Of a stretch of DNA of 64,000 bases, positions 1-11,274 are shown in pieces (the stretch's first letter is position 1; every line of letters begins with the position of its first letter). The DNA lies in the NCBI GenBank assembly GCA_030652995.1, contig JAUSAG010000017.1, forward strand, positions 17,826 through 81,825, in the 5' to 3' direction. This DNA is from Methylotenera sp. (GTDB lineage: Bacteria > Pseudomonadota > Gammaproteobacteria > Burkholderiales > Methylophilaceae). Under the pieces are notes generated by a model, which was not told the DNA's origin, made no database searches, and was given only the letters and a program-made list of their open reading frames with translations. Position numbers and translations under genes: made by a program.

Positions 1-2
1 CA

Positions 3-908
3 CATGCGCTAGATGTAGGCGCGATGACAGTGTTTTTATACGCTTTCCGTGAGCGTGAAGATTTGTTTGATGTATATGAGGCGGTTTCTGGTGCGCGTAT
101 GCACGCGGCTTATTACCGTCCAGGCGGTGTTTATCGTGACTTGCCAAATAGTATGCCGCAATATGCGGTATCGCCACTGCGTAACGCTAAAACAGTTAAA
201 GCGCAAAATGAAAATCGTCAAGGTTCATTGTTGGACTTCATTGAAGACTTTACTAGTCGCTTTCCTACTTATATTGACGAATATGAAACATTGCTGACTG
301 ATAACCGTATCTGGAAGCAGCGCACGGTTGGTATTGGTGTTGTTACCCCGGAGCGCGCATTGGCACTTGGTATGACGGGTCCGATGCTGCGTGGCTCAGG
401 CATTGAGTGGGACTTGCGCAAAAAGCAGCCTTATGAGGTGTATGCTGATTTAGATTTTGATATTCCGGTCGGCGTAAATGGCGACTGCTACGACCGCTAC
501 TTGGTGCGTATGGAAGAGTTTAGGCAATCTAATCGCATCATCAAGCAATGTGTAGAGTGGTTGCGTAAAAATCCTGGCCCGGTGATTACAGCTGACAACA
601 AAGTTGCGCCACCTGGACGTGAAAGCATGAAAACCAATATGGAAGACATGATTCACCACTTCAAGTTGTTTACCGAAGGCTTCCATGTGCCGGCTGGTGA
701 GGCCTATGCTGCGGTAGAGCATCCAAAAGGTGAGTTTGGTATTTATATGGTTTCAGATGGCGCCAATAAACCTTACCGCCTTAAAATTCGTGCGCCGGGC
801 TTCCCTCATCTGGCGGCATTAGATGAAATGACGAGGGGTCATATGATCGCTGATTTGGTGGCGATTATTGGTACACAAGACATCGTTTTCGGCGAAATCG
901 ACAGATAA
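3..908 (+). CDS. nuoD: NADH-quinone oxidoreductase subunit D, C-terminal part (5' truncated by window edge)
   Basis: This is the 49-kDa subunit of complex I, which with NuoB and NuoC forms the quinone-binding chamber of the peripheral arm. The reading frame is open from base 3 with family-typical sequence before the first ATG at 24 ([19 protein letters not shown]), so the gene continues upstream of the window. The C-terminus carries the usual ending (DIVFGEIDR). nuoE follows after 23 bp, so this is the start of the visible part of the nuo operon. Seen: frame and motifs. Known: role in complex I. The identity is secure. Confidence 0.97.
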   Translation, partial: HALDVGAMTVFLYAFREREDLFDVYEAVSGARMHAAYYRPGGVYRDLPNSMPQYAVSPLRNAKTVKAQNENRQGSLLDFIEDFTSRFPTYIDEYETLLTDNRIWKQRTVGIGVVTPERALALGMTGPMLRGSGIEWDLRKKQPYEVYADLDFDIPVGVNGDCYDRYLVRMEEFRQSNRIIKQCVEWLRKNPGPVITADNKVAPPGRESMKTNMEDMIHHFKLFTEGFHVPAGEAYAAVEHPKGEFGIYMVSDGANKPYRLKIRAPGFPHLAALDEMTRGHMIADLVAIIGTQDIVFGEIDR

Positions 909-931
909 ATAGGTCTGAATAGATAAATAAA

Positions 932-1405
932 ATGTTAAGTCCAGAAGCAATAACTAAAATAGATTACGAGCTGACTAAGTATCCGGCTGATCAGCGGCAG
1001 GCTGCTGTTATGGGTGCGCTACGTATCGTGCAAACCGAACGTGGCTGGCTTTCAAAAGAAAGTATCACAGAAGTCGCGCAGTATTTAGGTATGCCGGAAA
1101 TTGCCGCAATGGAAGTGGCGACCTTTTATAACATGTACGACTTAAGCCCTGTAGGCAAGTACAAGGTGACGGTGTGTACTAACATTTCATGCATGCTACG
1201 CGGCTCTGATGAAGTTGTAAGTCACTTGCAACATAAGCTTGGTGTTGGTTTTAATGAAATCACACCGGATGGCAAGTTCTGCCTTAAAGAAGGTGAGTGC
1301 ATGGGCTGTTGTGGTGGGGCGCCGTTGATGCATGTGAATAATACCGAAATGCATGAGTTTCTAACTATTGAAAAAATAGATGCAATTTTAGAGGGGCTTA
1401 AATAA
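932..1405 (+). CDS. nuoE: NADH-quinone oxidoreductase subunit E (24-kDa)
   Basis: Thioredoxin-fold [2Fe-2S] subunit of the NADH-dehydrogenase module of complex I. The four cluster N1a ligands are visible as C82-x4-C87 and C123-x3-C127. At 157 residues it has the normal family length. The stop overlaps the nuoF start (TAATG at 1403-1407), which implies translational coupling. It lies between nuoD and nuoF as in the standard 14-gene order. Confidence 0.97.
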   Translation: MLSPEAITKIDYELTKYPADQRQAAVMGALRIVQTERGWLSKESITEVAQYLGMPEIAAMEVATFYNMYDLSPVGKYKVTVCTNISCMLRGSDEVVSHLQHKLGVGFNEITPDGKFCLKEGECMGCCGGAPLMHVNNTEMHEFLTIEKIDAILEGLK

Positions 1406-2736
1406 TGGGCGCTTCTACAAAATCAACGATTCAAAAACCAGTGGTGATGACGGATTTATCAGGTCAGACACTGGTAACGTTACGTACGTTAACTGAAAAA
1501 AATCCAGCGGCGTTAGATACTTACCTGAAGTTAGGTGGCTATGCTTCTTTGAAGCGCATTGTGACAGAAAAAGTTAAAGCAACCGACATTATCACTGAAG
1601 TGAAAAATTCTGGTTTGCGTGGTCGAGGCGGTGCAGGTTTTCCTACAGGTCTCAAATGGAGCTTCATGCCACGCTATTTTGATGGCGTTAAATATTTGGT
1701 TTGCAATACCGATGAAGGTGAGCCGGGCACATTTAAAGACCGTGACATTATTCGCTACAACCCGCATCAGTTAATTGAAGGTATGGCGATTGCTGCATAT
1801 ACGTTAGGTGCGCGTGTCGGGTATAACTATATTCATGGTGAAATCTGGCAAGATTATGAAACGTTCGAAGCGGCGCTTCATGAAGCAAGGGCGGCAGGTT
1901 ATATAGGTGAGAATCTTTTTGGTACCAATTTCAGTTTTGATTTATATGCTGTGCATGGCTACGGCGCCTATATCTGTGGTGAAGAAACCGCGCTAATCGA
2001 ATCAATTGAAGGTAAAAAAGGTCAGCCACGCTTTAAGCCGCCATTTCCAGCGAGTTATGGTGTGTTTGGCAAACCAACTAACGTGAACAATACCGAGAGT
2101 TACACGAGTATTCCTTGGATTATGCAAAATGGCGGACAGGCCTTTGCAGATTTAGGTGTACCAAATTCAGGTGGCAGCAAGCTGTTTTCTGTTTCTGGAC
2201 ATGTAGAAAAGCCAGGTAATTACGAAGTGAAAATGGGTACACCATTTACTGATTTGTTAGCCATGGCTGGCGGCATTTGGAAAGGGCGGCAGTTAAAAGC
2301 GGTCATTCCTGGCGGTCCTTCTACTGCTGTAATGCCGGCGTCAGCAATTCTTGGTGCTACGATGGATTACGAGGGTTTGAGTAAGGCTAGATCGAGCCTT
2401 GGTGCTGGTTCCATGATTGTGATGGATGATACAACCTGCATGGTAAAAACCCTGCATCGCTTAGCCTATTTCTTCTATGAAGAAAGTTGTGGGCAATGCA
2501 CACCATGCCGTGAAGGGACCGGCTGGGTATATCGCGTGATTGACCGTATTGTAAAAGGTCAAGGCAAGATGGAAGATTTGGACTTATTGACAGACATTAG
2601 CAATAACATTGCCGGACGAACTATTTGTGCGCTAGGTGAGGCAGCTGCAACGCCAGTGTTGAGTTTTATCAAGCATTTCAGGCCAGAGTTTGAGTATTAC
2701 ATTCAGCATGGCAAATCAATGGTGGATGGCAAGTAA
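1405..2736 (+). CDS. nuoF: NADH-quinone oxidoreductase subunit F (51-kDa, NADH/FMN-binding)
   Basis: Entry point for electrons into complex I: it binds NADH and FMN and carries [4Fe-4S] cluster N3. The FMN/NADH glycine-rich loop [10 protein letters not shown] is at about residues 73-82, and a second conserved stretch ([12 protein letters not shown]) lies near residue 190. The cluster motif ESCGQCTPC sits near residues 361-369 with the fourth cysteine in TICALG further on. Length 443 is typical. The ATG overlaps the nuoE stop, and the nuoG ATG directly follows its stop codon. Confidence 0.98.
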   Translation: MGASTKSTIQKPVVMTDLSGQTLVTLRTLTEKNPAALDTYLKLGGYASLKRIVTEKVKATDIITEVKNSGLRGRGGAGFPTGLKWSFMPRYFDGVKYLVCNTDEGEPGTFKDRDIIRYNPHQLIEGMAIAAYTLGARVGYNYIHGEIWQDYETFEAALHEARAAGYIGENLFGTNFSFDLYAVHGYGAYICGEETALIESIEGKKGQPRFKPPFPASYGVFGKPTNVNNTESYTSIPWIMQNGGQAFADLGVPNSGGSKLFSVSGHVEKPGNYEVKMGTPFTDLLAMAGGIWKGRQLKAVIPGGPSTAVMPASAILGATMDYEGLSKARSSLGAGSMIVMDDTTCMVKTLHRLAYFFYEESCGQCTPCREGTGWVYRVIDRIVKGQGKMEDLDLLTDISNNIAGRTICALGEAAATPVLSFIKHFRPEFEYYIQHGKSMVDGK

Positions 2737-5172
2737 ATGTTAAATATAGAAATAGACGGCAAATTAGTAGAAGTCGAACATGGCAGCACCATTATTGATG
2801 CGGCCGATAAAGTAGGCATTCCGATTCCGCGTTTTTGCTACCATCCAAAACTGTCTGTCGCAGCTAATTGCCGCATGTGTTTGGTGCAAGTTGAAAAATT
2901 TAATAAGCCATTACCAGCTTGTGCCACACCAGTAGCTGATGGCATGAAAATTTTCACACGCTCTAAATCAGCCATTGAAGCGCAGCAAAGTGTGATGGAA
3001 TTTTTGCTAATCAACCACCCGTTGGATTGCCCGATCTGTGATCAAGGCGGTGAATGCGATTTACAGGATATCGCAGTAGCTTACGGTGTAAGCGGCTCTC
3101 GCTATACTGAAGAAAAGCGTGTGGTATTCAACAAAAATATCGGGCCTTTAATCAGCACTGATATGACACGCTGTATTCAATGTACGCGATGTGTGCGCTT
3201 CTTGAAAGAAGTTGGCGGCATGCAGGAATTGGGATTAGTTGGGCGTGGTGAGCATGCTGAAATCACTGCATATGTAGATAAAAGTGTGAATTCAGAGCTT
3301 TCTGGAAACATCATTGATCTATGCCCAGTTGGTGCATTAACGAGTAAGCCATTCAGATACTCAGCACGGAGCTGGGAATTAACACGTCGCCCAAGTATTG
3401 CGCCTCATGATAGCTTAGGCTCTCACATTGAAGTGCACGTCAAAGATAATAAAGTCATGCGTGTATTGCCTCTGACAAAAGAAAGCATCAACGAGTGCTG
3501 GCTGTCAGACCGTGATCGTTTCTCTTATGAAGGTTTAAATAGCCCTGATCGCCTAAAAGTGCCAATGATTAAACACAATGGCGAGTGGGTGGAAACTGAT
3601 TGGAAAACCGCACTGGAGTTCGCGGCAGGGCAGTTAAAAGATATCACTAATGAATATGGCAGTGAATCATTGGGCGTTTTGGTTTCACCAAACAGCACGA
3701 TGGAAGAGGGTTATTTAGCTAAAAAATTGGCCAATGGCTTGGGTTGTGGCAACGTAGATTATCGTTTGCGTCAAACTGACTTTAGGTTAGATGGTAAGCG
3801 TTTGGGAACGCCATGGATGGGTTGCAATATTCATGAGATTGAAGAGCTCGATCGCATTATCGTGATTGGTTCTAACTTGCGTAACGAGCATCCACTGCTG
3901 GCACAACGCTTCCGCAGAGCTGTGGCTAATGGCGCCGAACTGTCTGTTGTAAGCCCTTTAGATAACGACCCATTGATGGATATTGCACATAAAGTCATTG
4001 TGCGTCCTAACGACATGGTAAATGTGTTAGGGCAAATATTAAAAGCCATGTCCGGCTTGCAACGATTGTCACTCTGCCTGCCACCGACGCTCACAAAACT
4101 GTTGGACGACATTAAAGTGCGTCCAAATACACAGGCGATTGCTGAGAGTTTGGCAGGTCACGGTAAAGACTACGATTTAATCGCACCAAAAGTCGGTATT
4201 TTCTTAGGTAATATGGCACTAAGTGATCCGCGCTTTACTGAAATGTACAGCATGGCAGAAGCGATTGGCGGCATTACTGGTGCTAAAGGCGGTATCTTGC
4301 CTGCAGCTGCAAATAGTACCGGTATGCATATGATGGGCGTGATGCCATCAAGTGCCGGTATGCACGCACGTGCAATGCTTGAAGTGCCACGCAAGGCATA
4401 TTTACTCTTAAATATCGAGCCAGAGCTTGATTGTCAACATGCGGCTTTAGCAAAGATTGCTATGGAAAAAGCGGAGTGTGTAGTAGCGCTTACTGCCTAT
4501 AAATCTCAAGCTTTGGATAATGCGGATATCTTGTTGCCAATCGCACCATTTACTGAGACTTCTGGCACTTTCATGAGCATGGAAGGCCGCGTGCAAAGTT
4601 TTGCAGCTGCAGTTAAACCGCTTGGTGAATGTCGTCCGGCATGGAAGGTATTACGTGTATTGGCTAATACTTTGGGGCTTGATGGCTTTGATTATGAATC
4701 AAGCGAGCAAGTCAAAGATGCGATTTTTGCAGGTGAAAAACCTTCGGCGGTAGTATGGCGTAGTTTGAATAATAACTTGAGAGAGTTAGTGGAAATTCAA
4801 GTCAATATTAAACATGATGGCCTGCAGCGTATTGGTGAAGTTGCGCAATATCAAGCTGACCCAATTGTGCGCCGCTCACCGCCGCTACACAAAACTAAAT
4901 ACAACACCAAACCTATGGCGCGTATGTGTGGTAAGCAACTAGATGCGCTAGGCTTGATTGATGGCGACACGGTATTGGTAAAGCAAGATAAAGGCAGTGC
5001 AGTGTTGACTGTTCGCCTCGACGAGCATGTTGCTGTGGGTTGCGTACGTGTAGCTGCAGCACATGAAGATACTGTAGGCTTGGGTGATTTGATGGGTGAA
5101 ATTACAGTTGAAAAGCTCACACCACAACAGTCTTCAATCGATAAAATAAATCTTACGGAAGCGCGTGCCTGA
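2737..5172 (+). CDS. nuoG: NADH-quinone oxidoreductase subunit G (75-kDa)
   Basis: Large iron-sulfur subunit of the complex I peripheral arm. The N-terminal ferredoxin-like domain shows CYH...CRMCLVQV...C ([2Fe-2S], about residues 34-63), followed by the [14 protein letters not shown] segment and a second [10 protein letters not shown] cluster region, ending with CPVGAL. The C-terminal half is a molybdopterin-oxidoreductase-like domain that carries no Mo cofactor in this family. Length 811. It starts at the base after the nuoF stop and its TGA overlaps the nuoH ATG. Several long antisense frames inside it are shadows. Confidence 0.97.
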   Translation: MLNIEIDGKLVEVEHGSTIIDAADKVGIPIPRFCYHPKLSVAANCRMCLVQVEKFNKPLPACATPVADGMKIFTRSKSAIEAQQSVMEFLLINHPLDCPICDQGGECDLQDIAVAYGVSGSRYTEEKRVVFNKNIGPLISTDMTRCIQCTRCVRFLKEVGGMQELGLVGRGEHAEITAYVDKSVNSELSGNIIDLCPVGALTSKPFRYSARSWELTRRPSIAPHDSLGSHIEVHVKDNKVMRVLPLTKESINECWLSDRDRFSYEGLNSPDRLKVPMIKHNGEWVETDWKTALEFAAGQLKDITNEYGSESLGVLVSPNSTMEEGYLAKKLANGLGCGNVDYRLRQTDFRLDGKRLGTPWMGCNIHEIEELDRIIVIGSNLRNEHPLLAQRFRRAVANGAELSVVSPLDNDPLMDIAHKVIVRPNDMVNVLGQILKAMSGLQRLSLCLPPTLTKLLDDIKVRPNTQAIAESLAGHGKDYDLIAPKVGIFLGNMALSDPRFTEMYSMAEAIGGITGAKGGILPAAANSTGMHMMGVMPSSAGMHARAMLEVPRKAYLLLNIEPELDCQHAALAKIAMEKAECVVALTAYKSQALDNADILLPIAPFTETSGTFMSMEGRVQSFAAAVKPLGECRPAWKVLRVLANTLGLDGFDYESSEQVKDAIFAGEKPSAVVWRSLNNNLRELVEIQVNIKHDGLQRIGEVAQYQADPIVRRSPPLHKTKYNTKPMARMCGKQLDALGLIDGDTVLVKQDKGSAVLTVRLDEHVAVGCVRVAAAHEDTVGLGDLMGEITVEKLTPQQSSIDKINLTEARA

Positions 5173-6200
5173 TGGAATGGTTATCAAATCTATTTGGTAG
5201 TTATTGGCCAGCAGTGGAAATCACTGGTTGGACATTGATTAAAATTGTTGCCATTGTCGCACCACTAATGGGCGCTGTTGCATATTTAACCTTGGCAGAA
5301 CGTAAAGTCATTGGCTATATGCAGGTACGTATTGGCCCTAACCGTGTTGGTTATTTTGGCTTATTGCAACCGTTGGCAGATGGTATCAAGTTGTTGTTTA
5401 AAGAAGTTATTTTACCTACGGCTTCAAATAAAGCATTGTTTCTATTAGGTCCAGTTTTGGCCATTGCGCCAGCCTTTGCCGCGTGGGCGGTGGTGCCATT
5501 TGATATGAACATGGTGCTGGCGGATATTGATGCAGGTTTGTTATACATTCTAGCGATGACCTCTGTCGCAGTTTATGGTGTGATCATCGCGGGTTGGGCC
5601 TCCAACTCTAAATATGCATTTTTAGGTGCAATGCGTTCAGCAGCACAAATTGTGTCCTATGAAATTGCCATGGGCTTTGCCTTGGTCGGCGTGCTGATGT
5701 GTGCAAATAGCTTGAACTTGGGTAAAATTGTGATGGGTCAGGCGGGCGGTTTTTGGCATTGGTATTTCTTGCCTCTGTTCCCGTTATTCATCGTTTACTT
5801 CATTAGTGCAGTCGCTGAAACCAACCGCGCGCCGTTTGACGTGGCGGAAGGTGAGTCTGAAATTGTAGCCGGCTTCCACGTTGAATACTCTGGCATGGCG
5901 TTTGCGGTGTTCTTTTTAGCTGAATATGCCAATATGATTTTAGTATCGATGCTGGCTGCTTTAATGTTCTTGGGCGGATGGCTATCACCTGTGCCATTTA
6001 TTCCTGATAGTTTCTTATGGTTGCTGGCTAAAGTTGCTTTCTTACTGTTCTTCTTTTTATGGTTCAGGGCAACATTTCCACGCTACCGTTATGATCAAAT
6101 CATGCGTCTAGGCTGGAAGGTATTTATCCCCATTACTATTGTCTGGATTGTGTTTGTAGGCGGTATGATGCAAACCCCTTGGGCGCACTTATTTCATTAG
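5172..6200 (+). CDS. nuoH: NADH-quinone oxidoreductase subunit H
   Basis: Membrane subunit that links the quinone cavity to the proton-pumping arm. Eight or so hydrophobic segments are visible, with the conserved cytoplasmic loops [31 protein letters not shown] (given here in name only as the RIGPNRVG loop, about residue 55) and [16 protein letters not shown] (about residue 220). Length 342. The start codon overlaps the nuoG stop (TGATGG at 5171). Confidence 0.97.
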   Translation: MEWLSNLFGSYWPAVEITGWTLIKIVAIVAPLMGAVAYLTLAERKVIGYMQVRIGPNRVGYFGLLQPLADGIKLLFKEVILPTASNKALFLLGPVLAIAPAFAAWAVVPFDMNMVLADIDAGLLYILAMTSVAVYGVIIAGWASNSKYAFLGAMRSAAQIVSYEIAMGFALVGVLMCANSLNLGKIVMGQAGGFWHWYFLPLFPLFIVYFISAVAETNRAPFDVAEGESEIVAGFHVEYSGMAFAVFFLAEYANMILVSMLAALMFLGGWLSPVPFIPDSFLWLLAKVAFLLFFFLWFRATFPRYRYDQIMRLGWKVFIPITIVWIVFVGGMMQTPWAHLFH

Positions 6201-6232
6201 ACTATTACGAATAGATTTTGTAAATTAAAAAC

Positions 6233-6724
6233 ATGATTAAATCGATTAAACAAACACTGGGCAGTTTGATGCTGTGGGAGTTGCTGAAAGGCATGGCGCT
6301 GACAGGCCGTTACTTTTTTGCGCCAAAAATTACAGTGCAATATCCTGAAGAAAGTACACCGCAATCAAACCGTTTTCGTGGTTTGCATGCCTTACGCCGT
6401 TATCCAAATGGTGAAGAACGTTGTATTGCATGTAAGCTCTGTGAGGCGGTGTGCCCAGCAATGGCGATTACTATTGAATCTGAACAGCGTGAGGACAACA
6501 CACGTCGCACAACACGTTATGACATTGATTTAACCAAATGCATTTTCTGCGGCATGTGTGAAGAATCATGCCCGGTGGATTCCATTGTAGAAACACGCGT
6601 GTTTGATTATCACGGCGAAGTGCGCGGTGATTTGCTTTACACCAAAGAAATGTTGTTGGCTGTGGGCGATAAGCATGAAAAACAAATTGCGGCTGACCGT
6701 GAGCAAGACAAAGCATTTAGATAG
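6233..6724 (+). CDS. nuoI: NADH-quinone oxidoreductase subunit I (23-kDa, two [4Fe-4S])
   Basis: 8Fe ferredoxin-type subunit that passes electrons through clusters N6a and N6b toward N2. Both CxxCxxCxxxC motifs are intact: C64/C67/C70/C74 and C103/C106/C109/C113. Length 163 matches the family. It is separated from nuoH by 32 bp, one of the larger gaps inside the operon. Confidence 0.97.
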   Translation: MIKSIKQTLGSLMLWELLKGMALTGRYFFAPKITVQYPEESTPQSNRFRGLHALRRYPNGEERCIACKLCEAVCPAMAITIESEQREDNTRRTTRYDIDLTKCIFCGMCEESCPVDSIVETRVFDYHGEVRGDLLYTKEMLLAVGDKHEKQIAADREQDKAFR

Positions 6725-6754
6725 CCAACTTTTAACAGATAACCATTTAAAAAT

Positions 6755-7408
6755 ATGACATTTTTTGGCTTACATTTTCAAGACATTGTTTTTTATACCT
6801 TGGCAATTATTTTGCTGATAGCAGCGCTGCGAGTGATCACCACGCGCAACCCAGTCTATGCCGCCTTGTATCTGGTGTTGGCATTTTTTACCGCAGCAGG
6901 TATCTGGTTGCTGTTACAGGCGGAGTTTTTAGCCATTGCCTTGGTGCTGGTGTATGTAGGTGCGGTTATGGTGCTGTTCTTATTTGTGGTGATGATGTTA
7001 GACATTAACCTGGATAAGCTCCGCGAAGGCTTTTGGAAAGCGCTCCCAGTGGCATTGCCGGTGGGTGGCTTGATGGCTGTAGAAATGGTGATGATTGTTG
7101 GTGTGCGTAATTTCGGTGCGGATAAAGTGTTAGCGCCTGCTGCAAAACCAGCAGATTACAGTAATACTGCAGAATTAGGCCGAGTGCTTTATACAGATTA
7201 CTTATTGGCTTTTGAATTGGCATCAGTGGTGCTGTTAGTGGCGATTGTAGCAGCCATTGCATTGACCTTGCGTGAACGCCGTGAGAGTAAATCGATGGAC
7301 CCGGCAAAACAAGTGTTGGTTAAAAAAGCTGACAGACTGCGCATTGTGAAGATGGATGCGGTGGTCGAGAATACAGAAGCGTCAGTAAGCGCTGAGGAGA
7401 CAAAATAA
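6755..7408 (+). CDS. nuoJ: NADH-quinone oxidoreductase subunit J
   Basis: Small membrane subunit of complex I. Five hydrophobic helices are visible in the first ~170 residues, including the [17 protein letters not shown] segment that contains the pi-bulge helix in this family. The last ~45 residues form a charged cytoplasmic tail ([15 protein letters not shown] onward). The stop codon overlaps the nuoK ATG at 7408. Confidence 0.96.
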   Translation: MTFFGLHFQDIVFYTLAIILLIAALRVITTRNPVYAALYLVLAFFTAAGIWLLLQAEFLAIALVLVYVGAVMVLFLFVVMMLDINLDKLREGFWKALPVALPVGGLMAVEMVMIVGVRNFGADKVLAPAAKPADYSNTAELGRVLYTDYLLAFELASVVLLVAIVAAIALTLRERRESKSMDPAKQVLVKKADRLRIVKMDAVVENTEASVSAEETK

Positions 7409-7713
7409 TGGTTGGGTTATCGCATTATCTGATTTTAGGGTCGCTGTTATTTGCGATTAGTGTGGTTGGTATTTTCTTAAACCGCAAAAACGTCATTATT
7501 TTATTGATGGCAATTGAGCTGATGTTGCTTGCGGTCAATCTTAATTTCATTGCTTTTTCTCATTATTTAAATGATATTGCCGGCCAAGTGTTTGTGTTTT
7601 TTATTTTAACAGTTGCGGCGGCTGAGTCTGCAATTGGTTTAGCGATCTTGGTAGTGTTGTTTAGAAACTTACGCACGATCAATGTTGACGATCTAGCTTC
7701 ATTAAAAGGATAA
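7408..7713 (+). CDS. nuoK: NADH-quinone oxidoreductase subunit K
   Basis: Three-helix proton-channel subunit (MrpC-like), 101 residues. The two buried glutamates expected in the family are visible in [10 protein letters not shown] and [11 protein letters not shown]. It starts on the last base of nuoJ and is followed after 9 bp by nuoL. Confidence 0.97.
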   Translation: MVGLSHYLILGSLLFAISVVGIFLNRKNVIILLMAIELMLLAVNLNFIAFSHYLNDIAGQVFVFFILTVAAAESAIGLAILVVLFRNLRTINVDDLASLKG

Positions 7714-7722
7714 GTAATTAGC

Positions 7723-9753
7723 ATGACCATGCCGCAAATCTATTTGGCAATTCCCTTACTGCCTTTGTTCGCAGCCGTTATTGTTGGCTTATTTAGCAAA
7801 CAATTGCCGCGTGCCGCCGCACACATTGTGACCATTGCGGGTGTTGCCGCCTCGTTTGGCTTATCTCTTTATGTGCTTAAAGATGCAATGACAAGTGCGC
7901 CTTATAATGAAACCGTGTATTCATGGTTAAAAAGCGGCAACTTTTCGTTTGAAATTGGCTTTTTGATTGATCGCCTTAGCGCCATGATGATGGTGGTAGT
8001 GACGTTTGTATCATTGATGGTGCATATTTATACCATCGGCTATATGCGCGACGATAAAGGTTACGCACGCTTCTTTAGCTATATTTCACTATTCACCTTC
8101 TCAATGCTGATGCTGGTGATGGCGAACAACTTTATGCAGTTGTTTTTTGGCTGGGAAGCCGTAGGTTTGGTTTCTTACCTGTTAATTGGCTTTTGGTACA
8201 CACGCCCAACCGCGATTTACGCAAATTTAAAAGCATTTTTAGTCAACCGCGTGGGTGACTTTGGATTCTTGCTTGGTATCGGTTTGGTATTGTTCCACTT
8301 TGGCAGTCTAGATTACGCCGCTGTGTTTTCAGTGGCGCCACAGATGGCAGATACAAAAATCAACTTGATTGGTAACGCCTCATGGTCACTGATGACAGTC
8401 ACATGTATCCTGTTATTTATAGGCGCGATGGGTAAGTCCGCACAGGTACCGCTACATGTGTGGTTGCCTGATTCTATGGAAGGCCCAACACCAATTTCAG
8501 CATTGATTCATGCGGCAACCATGGTAACAGCCGGTATTTTCATGGTGGCACGTATGTCACCACTGTTTGAGTTGTCATCAACTGCATTATCTTTCGTATT
8601 GATTATCGGTAGTATTACCGCGCTGTTTATGGGCTTTTTGGGCATTATTCAAAACGATATTAAACGCGTAGTCGCTTACTCAACACTGTCGCAATTAGGC
8701 TATATGACCGTGGCGCTTGGTGCTTCGGCCTATTCAGTTGCCATATTCCACTTGATGACGCATGCGTTTTTTAAAGCGTTGCTATTCTTGGGGGCGGGTG
8801 CGGTGATTATGGGGATGCATCATGATCAAGACATCCGTAATATGGGTAACCTTAAAAAATATATGCCTGTGACGTGGATTACCTCGCTTATCGGCTCGCT
8901 GGCACTAATTGGCACACCATTTTTTTCAGGCTTTTACTCAAAAGATAGCATTATTGAGGCGGCGAAGTTCTCAACCATTACTGGTAGTGGCTTTGCTTAC
9001 TTTGCAGTGCTTGCTGGGGTGTTTGTCACGGCATTTTATAGTTTCCGCATGTATTTTCTGGTGTTCCATGGCAAAGAAAAATGGAGAGAGGTCAAGCATG
9101 ATGCTCATCACGGCGTCGCCCACCACGATGAAGAGCACCACCATGGCTTGAGTCCATCGGATGATCCGCATGAGCCAGGCTGGGTGATTAAATTGCCATT
9201 GATTTTATTGGCTATACCTTCATTGTTGATTGGTTATTTTGCGATTGAACCGATGTTGTATGGTGATTTCTTTAAAGGGGTTATTTTTGTAGATGCAGGC
9301 ACACATCCTGCAATGCATGAGCTTACCCATCATTGGCATACAGTATTCCACTCCGCCACTGGCATGGCGTTGCATGGCTTAATGACTCTGCCGTTTGCAT
9401 TGGCGGCATCCGGTGTTGGGTTAGCCTGGTTTTTTTACATGAAGCGCCCGGATATTCCAGTGGCTATTCAAAAGCGTTTCGCTACTATTAACTACATTTT
9501 AGAAAATAAATATGGTTTTGATAGCTTCAATGAACGCGTATTTGCCGCAGGCTCACGCTTTATCGGCAATAAACTATGGCTGATTGGTGATGTTAAAATC
9601 ATTGATGGCACTTTGGTTAATGGCACCGCAAATCTAATTGGCAAGCTCTCCGGGATTGTGCGTAAGTTGCAATCTGGCCTTATCTATCACTACGCATTTG
9701 CGATGATTATCGGCGTGTTTTTTATGCTGTCATTCTACTCGCTCAAATTTTAA
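7723..9753 (+). CDS. nuoL: NADH-quinone oxidoreductase subunit L (antiporter-like)
   Basis: Distal proton-pumping subunit, homologous to Mrp antiporter subunits, with many transmembrane helices plus the long lateral helix near the C-terminus. Conserved stretches include FFGWEAVGLVSYLLIGFWY and HVWLPDSMEGPTPISALIHAAT. An unusual histidine-rich cytoplasmic loop (H459 to H474, eight His within about 16 residues) interrupts the region around residue 460. Length is 676, slightly longer than the E. coli protein, consistent with the loop. Confidence 0.97.
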   Translation: MTMPQIYLAIPLLPLFAAVIVGLFSKQLPRAAAHIVTIAGVAASFGLSLYVLKDAMTSAPYNETVYSWLKSGNFSFEIGFLIDRLSAMMMVVVTFVSLMVHIYTIGYMRDDKGYARFFSYISLFTFSMLMLVMANNFMQLFFGWEAVGLVSYLLIGFWYTRPTAIYANLKAFLVNRVGDFGFLLGIGLVLFHFGSLDYAAVFSVAPQMADTKINLIGNASWSLMTVTCILLFIGAMGKSAQVPLHVWLPDSMEGPTPISALIHAATMVTAGIFMVARMSPLFELSSTALSFVLIIGSITALFMGFLGIIQNDIKRVVAYSTLSQLGYMTVALGASAYSVAIFHLMTHAFFKALLFLGAGAVIMGMHHDQDIRNMGNLKKYMPVTWITSLIGSLALIGTPFFSGFYSKDSIIEAAKFSTITGSGFAYFAVLAGVFVTAFYSFRMYFLVFHGKEKWREVKHDAHHGVAHHDEEHHHGLSPSDDPHEPGWVIKLPLILLAIPSLLIGYFAIEPMLYGDFFKGVIFVDAGTHPAMHELTHHWHTVFHSATGMALHGLMTLPFALAASGVGLAWFFYMKRPDIPVAIQKRFATINYILENKYGFDSFNERVFAAGSRFIGNKLWLIGDVKIIDGTLVNGTANLIGKLSGIVRKLQSGLIYHYAFAMIIGVFFMLSFYSLKF

Positions 9754-9771
9754 GTAAAGTATAAAAAGAAA

Positions 9772-11271
9772 ATGGTTGAATATTTTACCCAGCATATTTT
9801 AAGTTTTGCCATTTGGATGCCTATTTTTGCAGGCATCTTGGTATTGTTTACCGCAAATGATAACAAACCCAATGTAACGCGGTGGCTAGCCTTGGCTGGT
9901 AGTGTTGCCAGCTTTTTGGTGACAATTCCACTTTATACGCACTTTAATGTCGCTGACGGCGGCTTTCAGTTTCAAGAAGGCTTTCAGTGGATATTATCTT
10001 TCAATATAAACTATCACTTAGGTGCAGATGGGATTGCGGTACCACTGATATTACTGACGAGCTTTACCACCGTGATTGTTGTGATTGCCGCGTGGGAAGT
10101 TATTGAAAAACGCGTCGCGCAGTACATGGCATCATTCCTGATTATGAGCGGTTTGATGATAGGTGTGTTTAGTGCGCTAGATGCGATTTTATATTACGTA
10201 TTTTGGGAGGCTATGTTAATCCCATTGTTTTTGATTATTGGTATCTGGGGCGGACCAAACCGCGTGTATGCCACGATTAAATTCTTTTTATATACACTGC
10301 TGGGCTCATTACTCATGCTGGTGGCGTTTATATATTTGTATCATCAAACAGGTAGCTTTGAAATTGTAGATTACTACAACTACCCTATGCCACTGAATGT
10401 TCAGGTGCTTATATTCTTGGCGTTTTTTGCAGCATTCGCAGTAAAAATCCCGATGTGGCCAGTACATACCTGGTTGCCGGATGCACACGTAGAAGCGCCA
10501 ACAGGTGGTTCAGTAGTGTTAGCCGCGATTGCTTTGAAATTAGGCGGTTACAGCTTCTTACGTTTTGCCATGCCAATAGCACCTGATGCCGCGCATTATT
10601 TATCAGGCTTTATGATTACCCTGTCGCTGATTGCAATTGTATATATTGCGTTGGTGGCACTGGCTCAAAAGGACATGAAAAAGCTAATTGCTTATTCATC
10701 CATCTCCCACATGGGTTTTGTGACTTTAGGATTTTTTCTCTTTAATAATTTAGGTTTAGAAGGCGCGATCGTACAAATGGTGTCGCATGGCTTTATTTCA
10801 GCGGCCATGTTCCTGGCAGTTGGCGTGTTGTATGACCGCATGCATAGCCGCCAGATTGAATCTTATGGCGGTGTAGCCAATACCATGCCTGTGTTTGCAG
10901 CCTTTGCTGTCTTCTTTGCGATGGCAAATAGTGGCTTGCCCGGCACTTCTGGTTTTGTCGGTGAGTTCATGGTGATACTAGGCGCGATACAGGTGAATTT
11001 TTGGTACGCCTTCTTAGCCTCGCTCACACTTATTTTTGGTGCGGCCTATACGCTGTGGATGGTCAAGCGCGTATTTTATGGTGAAATAGCCAACCCTAGC
11101 GTTGCTGTGCTTAAGGATATCAACAAGCGTGAATTTTTCATTCTGGCAACGTTGGCATTATTAGTGTTGGCACTAGGTGTTTATCCGCAGCCGCTGACAG
11201 ACGTAACTAATGCAACGGTCACCCAGCTCCTTTCACATTTAGCACAAAGCAAATTGCCGGCAGGTTTATAA
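9772..11271 (+). CDS. nuoM: NADH-quinone oxidoreductase subunit M (antiporter-like)
   Basis: Second antiporter-like proton-pumping subunit, 499 residues. Family motifs YYVFWEAMLIPLFLIIGIWGG (here the Glu of helix 5), HTWLPDAHVEAPTGGSV and KKLIAYSSISHMGFV are visible. It follows nuoL by 18 bp and ends 3 bp before nuoN. Confidence 0.97.
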   Translation: MVEYFTQHILSFAIWMPIFAGILVLFTANDNKPNVTRWLALAGSVASFLVTIPLYTHFNVADGGFQFQEGFQWILSFNINYHLGADGIAVPLILLTSFTTVIVVIAAWEVIEKRVAQYMASFLIMSGLMIGVFSALDAILYYVFWEAMLIPLFLIIGIWGGPNRVYATIKFFLYTLLGSLLMLVAFIYLYHQTGSFEIVDYYNYPMPLNVQVLIFLAFFAAFAVKIPMWPVHTWLPDAHVEAPTGGSVVLAAIALKLGGYSFLRFAMPIAPDAAHYLSGFMITLSLIAIVYIALVALAQKDMKKLIAYSSISHMGFVTLGFFLFNNLGLEGAIVQMVSHGFISAAMFLAVGVLYDRMHSRQIESYGGVANTMPVFAAFAVFFAMANSGLPGTSGFVGEFMVILGAIQVNFWYAFLASLTLIFGAAYTLWMVKRVFYGEIANPSVAVLKDINKREFFILATLALLVLALGVYPQPLTDVTNATVTQLLSHLAQSKLPAGL

Positions 11272-11274
11272 GTT

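Noticed and set aside
3831..4394. Long antisense frames within nuoG
   Set aside because: They overlap a well-supported gene fully, show low-complexity Ser/Ile-rich translations and have no ribosome binding site.
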